This document shows, one piece after another, positions 1-5,159 of a stretch of 6,005 bases of DNA (position 1 is the first letter of the stretch; the number at the start of each line of letters is the position of its first letter). The DNA is from Gemmatimonadales bacterium (GTDB lineage: Bacteria; Gemmatimonadota; Gemmatimonadetes; Gemmatimonadales; GWC2-71-9). The stretch is from the NCBI GenBank assembly GCA_030597435.1, contig JAUVRV010000190.1, forward strand, positions 1 through 6,005, written 5' to 3'. A program made the position numbers and the translations under genes. The notes below the pieces were generated by a model. The model did no database searches. It saw only the letters and a program-made list of their open reading frames with translations, and was not told the origin of the DNA.

Positions 1-292
1 CAATGAAGGTCGACGCACCGATATGGTCTGCCCGCATTGCGGGAACAGCGCCGGTGAACTGGGGCGCGCGATCGTCGCTCTCTCCTTGGGCTATCTGCTT
101 GTACCGCTCGACCAGTTCCCGGATGTCTTCCTTGAGCACCGCGAGGTCGGTGATACCCTGGTCCACCGTCTTGAACAACCCAATGATGTCCCGTTTGATT
201 GCTTCTCGCTCAGCACTCGTTCCAGCAGAATCCAGTCGTCGAGCGATCTCATCGTACAAGCTGCGCCACGGATCGACTATTAGTTCACTCAT
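1..292 (-). CDS. Unrecognised helical protein, N-terminal part (3' end outside the window)
   Basis: 97 codons run from ATG 292 without a stop to the window edge. The start overlaps the preceding cheW stop by eight bases (ATGAGTGA) and has a GGAG seven bases upstream, so it belongs to the operon. The protein begins MSELIVDPWRSLYDEIARRL. Residues about 26-68 are strongly charged and amphipathic (for example LAVLKEDIRELVERYKQI), compatible with a long helix or coiled coil. A linker at about 70-85 is rich in Asp, Pro and Gly. There is no signal peptide or membrane segment in the visible part. The family was not identified. Its position suggests another component of the chemosensory complex, such as a scaffold or regulator, but the visible third or so of the gene does not decide this. 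Confidence 0.72.
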   Translation of the reverse strand, partial: MSELIVDPWRSLYDEIARRLDSAGTSAEREAIKRDIIGLFKTVDQGITDLAVLKEDIRELVERYKQIAQGESDDRAPQFTGAVPAMRADHIGASTFI

Positions 293-761
293 GGGCCATC
301 TCCGCCGTCAGCGCATCGAGCGAAATGCGTTCTTCCGAACTGAGCAACTTCGGCACTGCCAGCACAACCAGAGTGCGGTCGTCGCGTGATAGAATACCGC
401 TGATGTACTCCGCCGCTAATCCTTGCACCATACTCGGTGGCGGCGACACCTGCTCCGCCGACACCTTCAACACCTCGAGCTCGGCGTCCCCCACGCCACC
501 GCCCCTGCCCTGTTCCGGCGTCACATTCTCTCCGCGTGTCTCGTTCCTGATCGCGGCGTCGGTTTCGAATCGCTTCCTCAGGTCAATGACTGGTACGATC
601 TCCTCGCCATACCGTATGGTGCCCTCCAGATAGTCTGGAGCCTGTGGCAGCGGACTGGGGGGTGCATATCGGAGTATGCGCTCAACCTGAAAGACGCTGA
701 AGGCGAACTCATGTTCACCGATACGAAAGGTCACCAGTTGGATTTCGTCGCCGACGTTCAT
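285..761 (-). CDS. cheW: CheW-like coupling protein (second copy), with an atypical Gly-rich core segment
   Basis: The protein has 158 residues and starts at ATG 761, whose ATGA overlaps the previous TGA by four bases. An open frame extends to 875, but those 38 extra residues are Arg-rich shadow translation of the upstream gene. CheW features are VTFRIGEHEFAFSVFQVERIL at about 10-30, the core YLEGTIRYGEEIVPVIDLRKRF at 44-65, LEVLKVSAEQVSPPP at 95-109, and the C-terminal EYISGILSRDDRTLVVLAVPKLL at 118-140, close to the canonical FIRGIxxxDDRLLILLDxxxLL. Residues 77-91 (GENVTPEQGRGGGVG) sit where CheW proteins normally have a hydrophobic beta-strand pair, with no length change. This may mark local divergence or a pair of compensating frame changes. 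The ribosome-binding site is weak, so coupling is likely. It may pair with different receptors from the first CheW. Confidence 0.92.
   Translation of the reverse strand: MNVGDEIQLVTFRIGEHEFAFSVFQVERILRYAPPSPLPQAPDYLEGTIRYGEEIVPVIDLRKRFETDAAIRNETRGENVTPEQGRGGGVGDAELEVLKVSAEQVSPPPSMVQGLAAEYISGILSRDDRTLVVLAVPKLLSSEERISLDALTAEMAHE
300..303 (-). promoter_or_regulatory. Ribosome-binding site for the edge-truncated gene
   Basis: GGAG on the minus strand, seven bases upstream of ATG 292 and inside the end of the second cheW. It supports the reality of the short gene that runs off the window. Confidence 0.6.
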
Positions 762-1186
762 GTCTGCTCGCTCACTCCGGCGGGTGTCAGCCGTTCTACC
801 AGCGCTTCGATGTCTACCACGGGGATCAGCATGCCACCGCGTTCGGCGACACCGGCTGCCCAGGGAAGCTGCCATGCTTCTGGAACCGGCTCCAGCGGAT
901 CCGGGACGACTTCGTCAGCGTCGTCGACCTCGAGCGCCAGGAGCGTGTCCCCTGCCTTCGCCAGCACCACTGTCCTGCCGAGATCGGGCGCTGGAGTGCC
1001 GTTGGTAAGCAGGGCGGCGAGGTGTACCAGCGGGACCAGGCGGTCGCGCATCGGCGTCACACCGCGTACCGCCGGATGTGTGCTCGGCGCCGGGTACAAC
1101 TCGAATCCGTCGGCCACCGCCAGCACCTGATCGACTCTGAGGCCGTATTCGTTACCTTCAGCTCGGATCAGTAAGTACCCGTCCAT
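758..1186 (-). CDS. cheW: CheW-like coupling protein (first copy)
   Basis: Scaffold protein of the CheW fold that bridges receptors and CheA; no enzymatic activity. The protein has 142 residues. It shows an N-terminal strand set (YLLIRAEGNEYGLRVDQV), the central VRGVTPMRDRLVPLVHLAALL corresponding to the conserved GVxNLRGxxxPVxDL core, a second half (TVVLAKAGDTLLALEVDDADEVV) and the C-terminal strand GMLIPVVDIEALVERL. The preferred start is ATG at 1186, overlapping the cheB TGA by one base, because a GGAG lies six bases upstream. The GTG directly before it (1189) would be only three bases from that site. The Asn-Leu-Arg-Gly of the core is here Thr-Pro-Met-Arg-Asp, a divergence from classical CheW. 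It is not closely similar to the second CheW-like protein downstream, so the pair is not a recent duplication. Confidence 0.87.
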   Translation of the reverse strand: MDGYLLIRAEGNEYGLRVDQVLAVADGFELYPAPSTHPAVRGVTPMRDRLVPLVHLAALLTNGTPAPDLGRTVVLAKAGDTLLALEVDDADEVVPDPLEPVPEAWQLPWAAGVAERGGMLIPVVDIEALVERLTPAGVSEQT

Positions 1187-2262
1187 CACCTGCTCCGGTA
1201 CGACAGTTCTTGTTCTATTCTAGCAGCGAGACCGTCCAGCGGCACCACAGAACTGGCGCCGCCCGCCTCGATCGCAGCCTTGGGCATCCCGTACACCACC
1301 GACGAATCTTCGTCCTGGGCCATGCCTGCCCCTCCGGCATCGCGGATCGCCCGGAGGCCTTCCGCACCATCGCGTCCCATGCCGGTCAAGACGACACCGA
1401 TGGCTCGTTTTCCGTAATGCTGTGCCACCGAACGGAACATCGGATCAGCCGCAGGACGGACTCCCCACACCGGAGCTTCCCGACTCAGCCTGATCCGAGC
1501 AACAATGCCCGACTCTACCCTCATATGATAGTCGCCCGGTGCCACGTACACTGTGTCTGCGTCAATTGTCATGCCGTCGTCAGCCTCGACGACCTTGTTG
1601 CAGCTGGATTCGTTCAAGCGCGCGGCGAGACTCTGAGTGAACTTGGGTGGCATGTGTTGCACGATCAGGGTACCCGCACCTACACCAGTGGGGAGGGCCG
1701 GGACAAGTCGGGCCAGTGCACCTGGCCCCCCAGTACTCGCTGCGATCGCCACCGCAACATATGCCTCACCTAGCGATCGGGCAGGTCGCTCCGGTAATGG
1801 CACCGAGACTGGACGTACCACGGATGGTGTATGTGCCACCACCGCCAACTGCGCGGCATCCAGTGCCCGCAGCAAAGCCGGCCCTATCGTGGCCGGAGCG
1901 TCGGGCTCACCGCGGTCAGGCTTGGCCACCACCTCGACAGCTCCCAACTCCAGTGCTCTGATCGCCGCCTCTGTGCCGGGCCGGGCATATGCGCTCACCA
2001 CGACTATCGGACGGGGCTGGTCCTTCATGATCAACGATATCGCCTGCAGCCCATCGAGCCTCGGCATCTCGATGTCCATCGTTACGAGATCGGGATCGAG
2101 CCGGCGGATCTTGTCTATCGCGTCCAGACCGTCTCGAGCCGTTCCCACTTGCCGATACTGCTGTGATTCCGTCAGAATATCTGAGATAACGCGTCGCATG
2201 AACGCGCTGTCGTCCGCCACCAGAACGGTGGGGCGTGAATCAGAGTGCGTTTGTGCCACCAT
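1186..2262 (-). CDS. cheB: Chemotaxis response regulator protein-glutamate methylesterase CheB
   Basis: Removes methyl groups from receptor glutamates (and deamidates glutamines) when its receiver is phosphorylated by CheA. The protein has 358 residues, normal for CheB. Receiver domain, about residues 11-125: acidic pair D17-D18, phospho-acceptor D63 in MDIEMP, S90 and K114 (AKP). A proline-rich linker covers about 126-166. Methylesterase domain, about 168-355: catalytic S176 in IAASTGGP, H203 in QHMPP, D298 in TGMGRDG. All are intact, so the enzyme should be active and phosphorylation-controlled. The ATG at 2262 lies 23 bases inside cheD; no clear Shine-Dalgarno precedes it and a GTG follows immediately (2259). 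Its TGA overlaps the next start. Presence of the receiver implies a cognate CheA outside the window. Confidence 0.97.
   Translation of the reverse strand: MVAQTHSDSRPTVLVADDSAFMRRVISDILTESQQYRQVGTARDGLDAIDKIRRLDPDLVTMDIEMPRLDGLQAISLIMKDQPRPIVVVSAYARPGTEAAIRALELGAVEVVAKPDRGEPDAPATIGPALLRALDAAQLAVVAHTPSVVRPVSVPLPERPARSLGEAYVAVAIAASTGGPGALARLVPALPTGVGAGTLIVQHMPPKFTQSLAARLNESSCNKVVEADDGMTIDADTVYVAPGDYHMRVESGIVARIRLSREAPVWGVRPAADPMFRSVAQHYGKRAIGVVLTGMGRDGAEGLRAIRDAGGAGMAQDEDSSVVYGMPKAAIEAGGASSVVPLDGLAARIEQELSYRSR
1193..1196 (-). promoter_or_regulatory. Ribosome-binding site that decides the first cheW start
   Basis: GGAG on the minus strand lies six bases before ATG 1186 but only three before the alternative GTG 1189. 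This favours the ATG. Confidence 0.6.
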
Positions 2263-2734
2263 GCACAGACCGAACTGTCACCGAGCCCGACCCGACATCA
2301 AACCAAACCGAGCGGCTACCCTTCCCCCCGACCGCCTCTCCGACAACCGGGATCCCCGCCTTCCGCAACGCCAGTCTGCACGCTGCTAAGTTACGCTCTC
2401 CTATGTGCACCGTTCCCGCCGCCAACAGGTCGGAGAACATGCTGGCACCGCCGACCATCCGGGCAACCATCAACGGATGTGACGCACCGCGTCCGGTCAT
2501 CTGCTCCGCCAAGGCGGGAACCGCCGTATCGGCGGTGCGGCCCGGATTCGATCTGTCGCGGGATAGCGACTTGGATGGCAGGAGAACATGCACCATTCCA
2601 CCCACCCCGGCACGGGGATCGTGGAGTAGCACGGCCACGCAGCTTCCCAGTCCCAGTGCCGTCAGGGTCTCGCCACCGTTTGATACGACGATCATACCGA
2701 GGCGGACAAGCTGCTCAGAGTTACGTTGGTTCAC
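2240..2734 (-). CDS. cheD: Chemoreceptor glutamine deamidase CheD
   Basis: Hydrolyses receptor glutamines to glutamates, creating methylation sites; in Bacillus it also interacts with CheC, which is not seen here. The protein has 164 residues, normal for the family. The catalytic Cys is C32 in GLGSCVAVLLHD and the catalytic His is H49 in GGMVHVLLP. C-terminal family signatures are RNLAACRLALRKAGIPVV and GGKGSRSVWFDV. The Thr six residues before the Cys (T21 in the Thermotoga enzyme) is Ala26 here, with a Thr at position 25. The start is GTG at 2734, overlapping the cheR TGA by four bases. No good ribosome-binding site precedes it, so translation probably depends on coupling to cheR. The gene ends inside the start of cheB, forming a cheR-cheD-cheB adaptation block. 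Confidence 0.95.
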   Translation of the reverse strand: MNQRNSEQLVRLGMIVVSNGGETLTALGLGSCVAVLLHDPRAGVGGMVHVLLPSKSLSRDRSNPGRTADTAVPALAEQMTGRGASHPLMVARMVGGASMFSDLLAAGTVHIGERNLAACRLALRKAGIPVVGEAVGGKGSRSVWFDVGSGSVTVRSVHGGTNAL

Positions 2735-3543
2735 GATCTGCTGTAGATGCGCTCTCGTGCATCTTCCAATTTCAAACGTTCTCTAGCATGGCCGAACAGC
2801 GTTTCGGCTCTCCCGAGCACCAGGTACCCTCCCAGATTGAGTGCATCGATGAAGCCAGACACCAACCGCTTCTGGGTTTCCCGGTCAAAATAGATCAACA
2901 CGTTACGGCACATGACGAGATCGTATGGTGGATTGGGCGCCGGCTCCCGCGTGATATCATGTCTGATGAAACGTACCATCGAGCGGATTTCGGGTTTGAG
3001 CGATTTCGGTGATTGGCCCGTGAAGTAGCGTCGGGTCAACTCCGTGGGCAGTTCTTCGAATGCGGCGTCGCCGTATTGACCGACCGACGCCCTCTCCAAG
3101 CTGCGCCTGTCGAAGTCAGACGCGTCGATATGCGTCATTGCTGCAGCCGGCCCTGTCCTGCGTTTGTGCTCCGAAATGAGGATCGCCAGTGTGTATGGTT
3201 CTTCCCCCGAAGCACACCCCGCAGACCAACACCGCAGATGCCCTGCCTGTCGCTGCATGAGGTTTGGCATAACCGATTGCGCGATTGCGTCCCAGGTTTC
3301 CCTGTTACGATAGAACTTCGTGACGTTGATGGTTAGCGTGTCGATTAGCTTATCGTATTCTCCGGCATCCTTGTCCAACAGCATCGCGTAGTCGTCGTAA
3401 CTGTCGACCCCTCTGGCACGCATGCGGACTGCCACACGACGTCGGAGGCAACTCTCCTTGTACGCATCGAATCCGAAGCGACGCTCGAGTGCGATCTTCT
3501 TCACCAGTGTCGCTAAGTCAGGATCGTGGTCCCACCGGCTCAC
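2731..3543 (-). CDS. cheR: Chemotaxis protein methyltransferase CheR
   Basis: SAM-dependent O-methyltransferase that methylates receptor glutamates, opposing CheB. A 270-residue protein is proposed, starting at GTG 3543, whose GTGA overlaps the upstream TGA by four bases and has GGTGAG nine bases upstream. A longer frame reaches 3618, but its extra 25 residues lie inside the upstream gene and look nothing like CheR. Residues 10-95 form the all-helical N-terminal domain (ESCLRRRVAVRMRARG; TKFYR at 75-79). Residues 100-270 form the Rossmann methyltransferase domain: SAM motif WSAGCASGEE at 106-115, the D-A-S-D-F-D acidic strand at about 140-145, CRNVLIYFDRETQ at 212-224 and LNLGGYLVLGRAE at 235-247. 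Between RYF and the strand VRF the beta-subdomain loop looks about five residues shorter than in E. coli CheR, which suggests a type that does not need a receptor C-terminal pentapeptide. No TPR is fused, but a TPR protein is encoded immediately upstream. Confidence 0.96.
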   Translation of the reverse strand: MSRWDHDPDLATLVKKIALERRFGFDAYKESCLRRRVAVRMRARGVDSYDDYAMLLDKDAGEYDKLIDTLTINVTKFYRNRETWDAIAQSVMPNLMQRQAGHLRCWSAGCASGEEPYTLAILISEHKRRTGPAAAMTHIDASDFDRRSLERASVGQYGDAAFEELPTELTRRYFTGQSPKSLKPEIRSMVRFIRHDITREPAPNPPYDLVMCRNVLIYFDRETQKRLVSGFIDALNLGGYLVLGRAETLFGHARERLKLEDARERIYSRS

Positions 3544-5159
3544 TTGAGGGCACTCACCGTTTCCAGATTGGTTAGCGCCAATTCGTGGTTGGGATTGATC
3601 TCGAGCGCCCGCTTCCATAGTTCGGACGCGAGTTCTCGGTCCAGCCGCTTGTACGCGATGTTGCCGAGCTTGAAGTACACATCGTCACCCAACTCGGGCT
3701 GTAGCTTGACGGCCCGTTGATATGCATCCCAAGCATCATCGTATCTGGCCGAGCGATAGTGGAGATCACCGAGGTTCTTCGACAACTGCGGCAGAGAGGG
3801 TTCGTCAGCCAATGCCGCTTGCAGCAATTCGATGGCTTCGTCCACGCAGCCGAGCAACTCGAGCAGGGCACCGAGATTGTTGCGTAGCACGGAGTGCTCA
3901 GGATACGCTGCGACTCCGTCTCTCAGGATGGACTCGGCCTCGTGGTACTCCTCCAAGCCAGCAGCAGCCAGGGAACGTCCCCAGTACCACAGGGCACTCA
4001 GTTGGTCGTCTCCGGTCACTTCTTGCGCCCGGTCGAGTCGACCCGCGGCGACCTCGTAGTCGCCGCGCAGCAGCGCCCCCACTCCCCAGCCGGTCATGAT
4101 ACGCGGATCCCGACGTGCCCGCGTAGCGGCCTCCGCATACGTCGCCTCAGCTTCGTCGAACTGCCCGTTCTTCTCGTAACTCAACGCCAAGTCGTACAAC
4201 ACGGCCGGCCTGGAGCCGCCCCGCTCTGCTGCTTCCCTGAAGAACTCGATCGCCTGCGGCCATTGGGCCTGCCTAAAGTGGATCAACCCTATGTAGAAGT
4301 AAGTACTACCGTCGGAGGGGCGGAGTTCAACGACTCGGCGGAACTCCCGCAGTGACTCCTCCAACATTCCGGTACGGTAAAAGGCAACTCCCAAGTTCCG
4401 GTGTTCGTCCACCCTGACGTCGGTCGCCTCCGTCTTCTCTCCTACATCACTGCGGCCCACACGATGGACGAAACCTGCAGTGATCAATCCGTACAGTGCC
4501 TTGCCAACCTCGAATTCCACGAGGGTAGATTCCTCGACGAGGACGGTTACGTCCCTGGTACCATCCAGTAGTGGAACGATGACCTGCTGTTCGTCTGTGA
4601 GAGACACTGCGGCCGACTTGAGGTGTGCTTCGTCGACCTTGAATACGATGTCGAAGGAGGGGATTTTCTTCTCGATGAGACTCCACTCGTCTACCCGCCG
4701 CGCACCCTCGAGCAGCAGTGCCTCTGGATCGATCGCAACCAGGAAATCCTGGCGATGCGGTTTGACGTCGCTTTCGAACGTGAACGCTCCTCGCCTCCAC
4801 GTTAGCAGGAAGTAAACCGCCTCCTCTATCTGGATCCTGATGAAGTGCTCCAGCTCGGGGCGGGATATGGCACCCGTCTCGACCAGTATCTCGCCCAGCT
4901 TCTTGTCCCGATCGCGGTCCTGCAGCTGTATTGCCTCTTCCAACTGCTGCGCAGTGATCCTGCCGCGCTGGCTGAGGATATCACCCAGCCGGTCGCGACG
5001 ATTCACGACGGTTGCGTAGCTGATCCTACCGTTTTCGAAGAAGATGTACCCGAGGCTGGACCTGTCCGTTATGGCCAAGCACCCGCTCTTGCGCCCAAGC
5101 GACAGCATCTGTAGCACATCGGGTAATGACGCTTCTTTGAGACTACCCTTGATAGCCAC
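3540..5159 (-). CDS. DUF4388 (PatA-N-like) protein with MshEN-like motifs and C-terminal TPR array
   Basis: 539 residues, probably cytoplasmic, with no signal peptide or membrane segment. Residues 1-55 are typical of DUF4388/PatA-N (start IKGSLKEASLPDVLQML, then KSGCLAI and IFFENGRI). Residues 57-80 and 87-110 are two copies of a RLGxxLxxxGxIxxxxLxxxIxxQ motif. Residues 111-235 complete the DUF4388-like region (FLLTWRRGAFTFE, then a winged-helix-like stretch). Residues 255-525 hold about eight 34-residue TPR units, for example NLGVAFYRTGMLEESL and KNLGDLHYRSARYDDA. The start is GTG at 5159, overlapping the upstream TAG stop by one base, with GAGGAA eight bases upstream. Its TGA overlaps the cheR GTG by four bases, so the two are probably translationally coupled. 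DUF4388 proteins are known as signalling adaptors, and TPRs bind proteins. A role as scaffold or accessory factor for the chemosensory proteins is inferred. CheR-TPR fusions such as FrzF and WspC offer a precedent for a TPR partner of CheR. Confidence 0.88.
   Translation of the reverse strand: MAIKGSLKEASLPDVLQMLSLGRKSGCLAITDRSSLGYIFFENGRISYATVVNRRDRLGDILSQRGRITAQQLEEAIQLQDRDRDKKLGEILVETGAISRPELEHFIRIQIEEAVYFLLTWRRGAFTFESDVKPHRQDFLVAIDPEALLLEGARRVDEWSLIEKKIPSFDIVFKVDEAHLKSAAVSLTDEQQVIVPLLDGTRDVTVLVEESTLVEFEVGKALYGLITAGFVHRVGRSDVGEKTEATDVRVDEHRNLGVAFYRTGMLEESLREFRRVVELRPSDGSTYFYIGLIHFRQAQWPQAIEFFREAAERGGSRPAVLYDLALSYEKNGQFDEAEATYAEAATRARRDPRIMTGWGVGALLRGDYEVAAGRLDRAQEVTGDDQLSALWYWGRSLAAAGLEEYHEAESILRDGVAAYPEHSVLRNNLGALLELLGCVDEAIELLQAALADEPSLPQLSKNLGDLHYRSARYDDAWDAYQRAVKLQPELGDDVYFKLGNIAYKRLDRELASELWKRALEINPNHELALTNLETVSALK
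3585..4397 (-). repeat. TPR array, about eight units, in the DUF4388 protein
   Basis: Residues 255-525 of the encoded protein repeat with a period of about 34 residues. Units begin near residues 255, 284, 316, 352, 386, 423, 457 and 491, and carry the usual small-residue, Tyr/Leu and Ala pattern of tetratricopeptide helices. The units are diverged from one another at the protein level, so this is an old protein repeat and not a recent DNA duplication. An array of this size would form a superhelical protein-binding surface. Confidence 0.85.
4830..4991 (-). other. Tandem MshEN-like (c-di-GMP-binding-type) motif pair
   Basis: Within the DUF4388/TPR protein, residues 57-80 and 87-110 each fit the 24-residue MshEN pattern: R/K-L-G at positions 1-3, L at 6, G at 10, I at 12, L at 17, Q at 24. 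The two copies are six residues apart, close to the short spacer known for genuine MshEN domains. Deviations are Ser and Arg at hydrophobic positions 7 and 11 of copy one, Lys in place of Arg at the first position of copy two, and Ile in place of Leu at position 21 of both. The pattern is seen directly. Ligand binding is inferred, and T2SSE_N-like folds occur that do not bind the nucleotide. Confidence 0.55.

Noticed and set aside
762..875. Upstream extension of the second cheW by 38 residues
   Set aside because: The extra residues are Arg-rich out-of-frame translation of the first cheW. The ATG at 761 starts the family-like sequence.
2520..2536. Perfect 7-base inverted repeat with a 3-base loop inside cheD
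   Set aside because: There is no T tract on either strand and it sits within conserved coding sequence. It is probably a codon-level coincidence, not a terminator or operator.
1637..3012. Long plus-strand open frames (1637-2389 and 2245-3012)
   Set aside because: They lie wholly antisense to cheB, cheD and cheR. Their translations are low-complexity, rich in Pro, Arg and Ser, and show no family motif.
3544..3618. Upstream ATG extension of cheR by 25 residues
   Set aside because: The extension overlaps the TPR gene and lacks CheR similarity. The GTG at 3543 forms a standard four-base stop/start overlap and gives the usual CheR length.
3572..3871. Second minus-strand open frame of 99 codons inside the DUF4388/TPR gene
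   Set aside because: It is out of frame with the clear TPR coding sequence, and its Cys/Ser/Arg-rich translation looks like a shadow.
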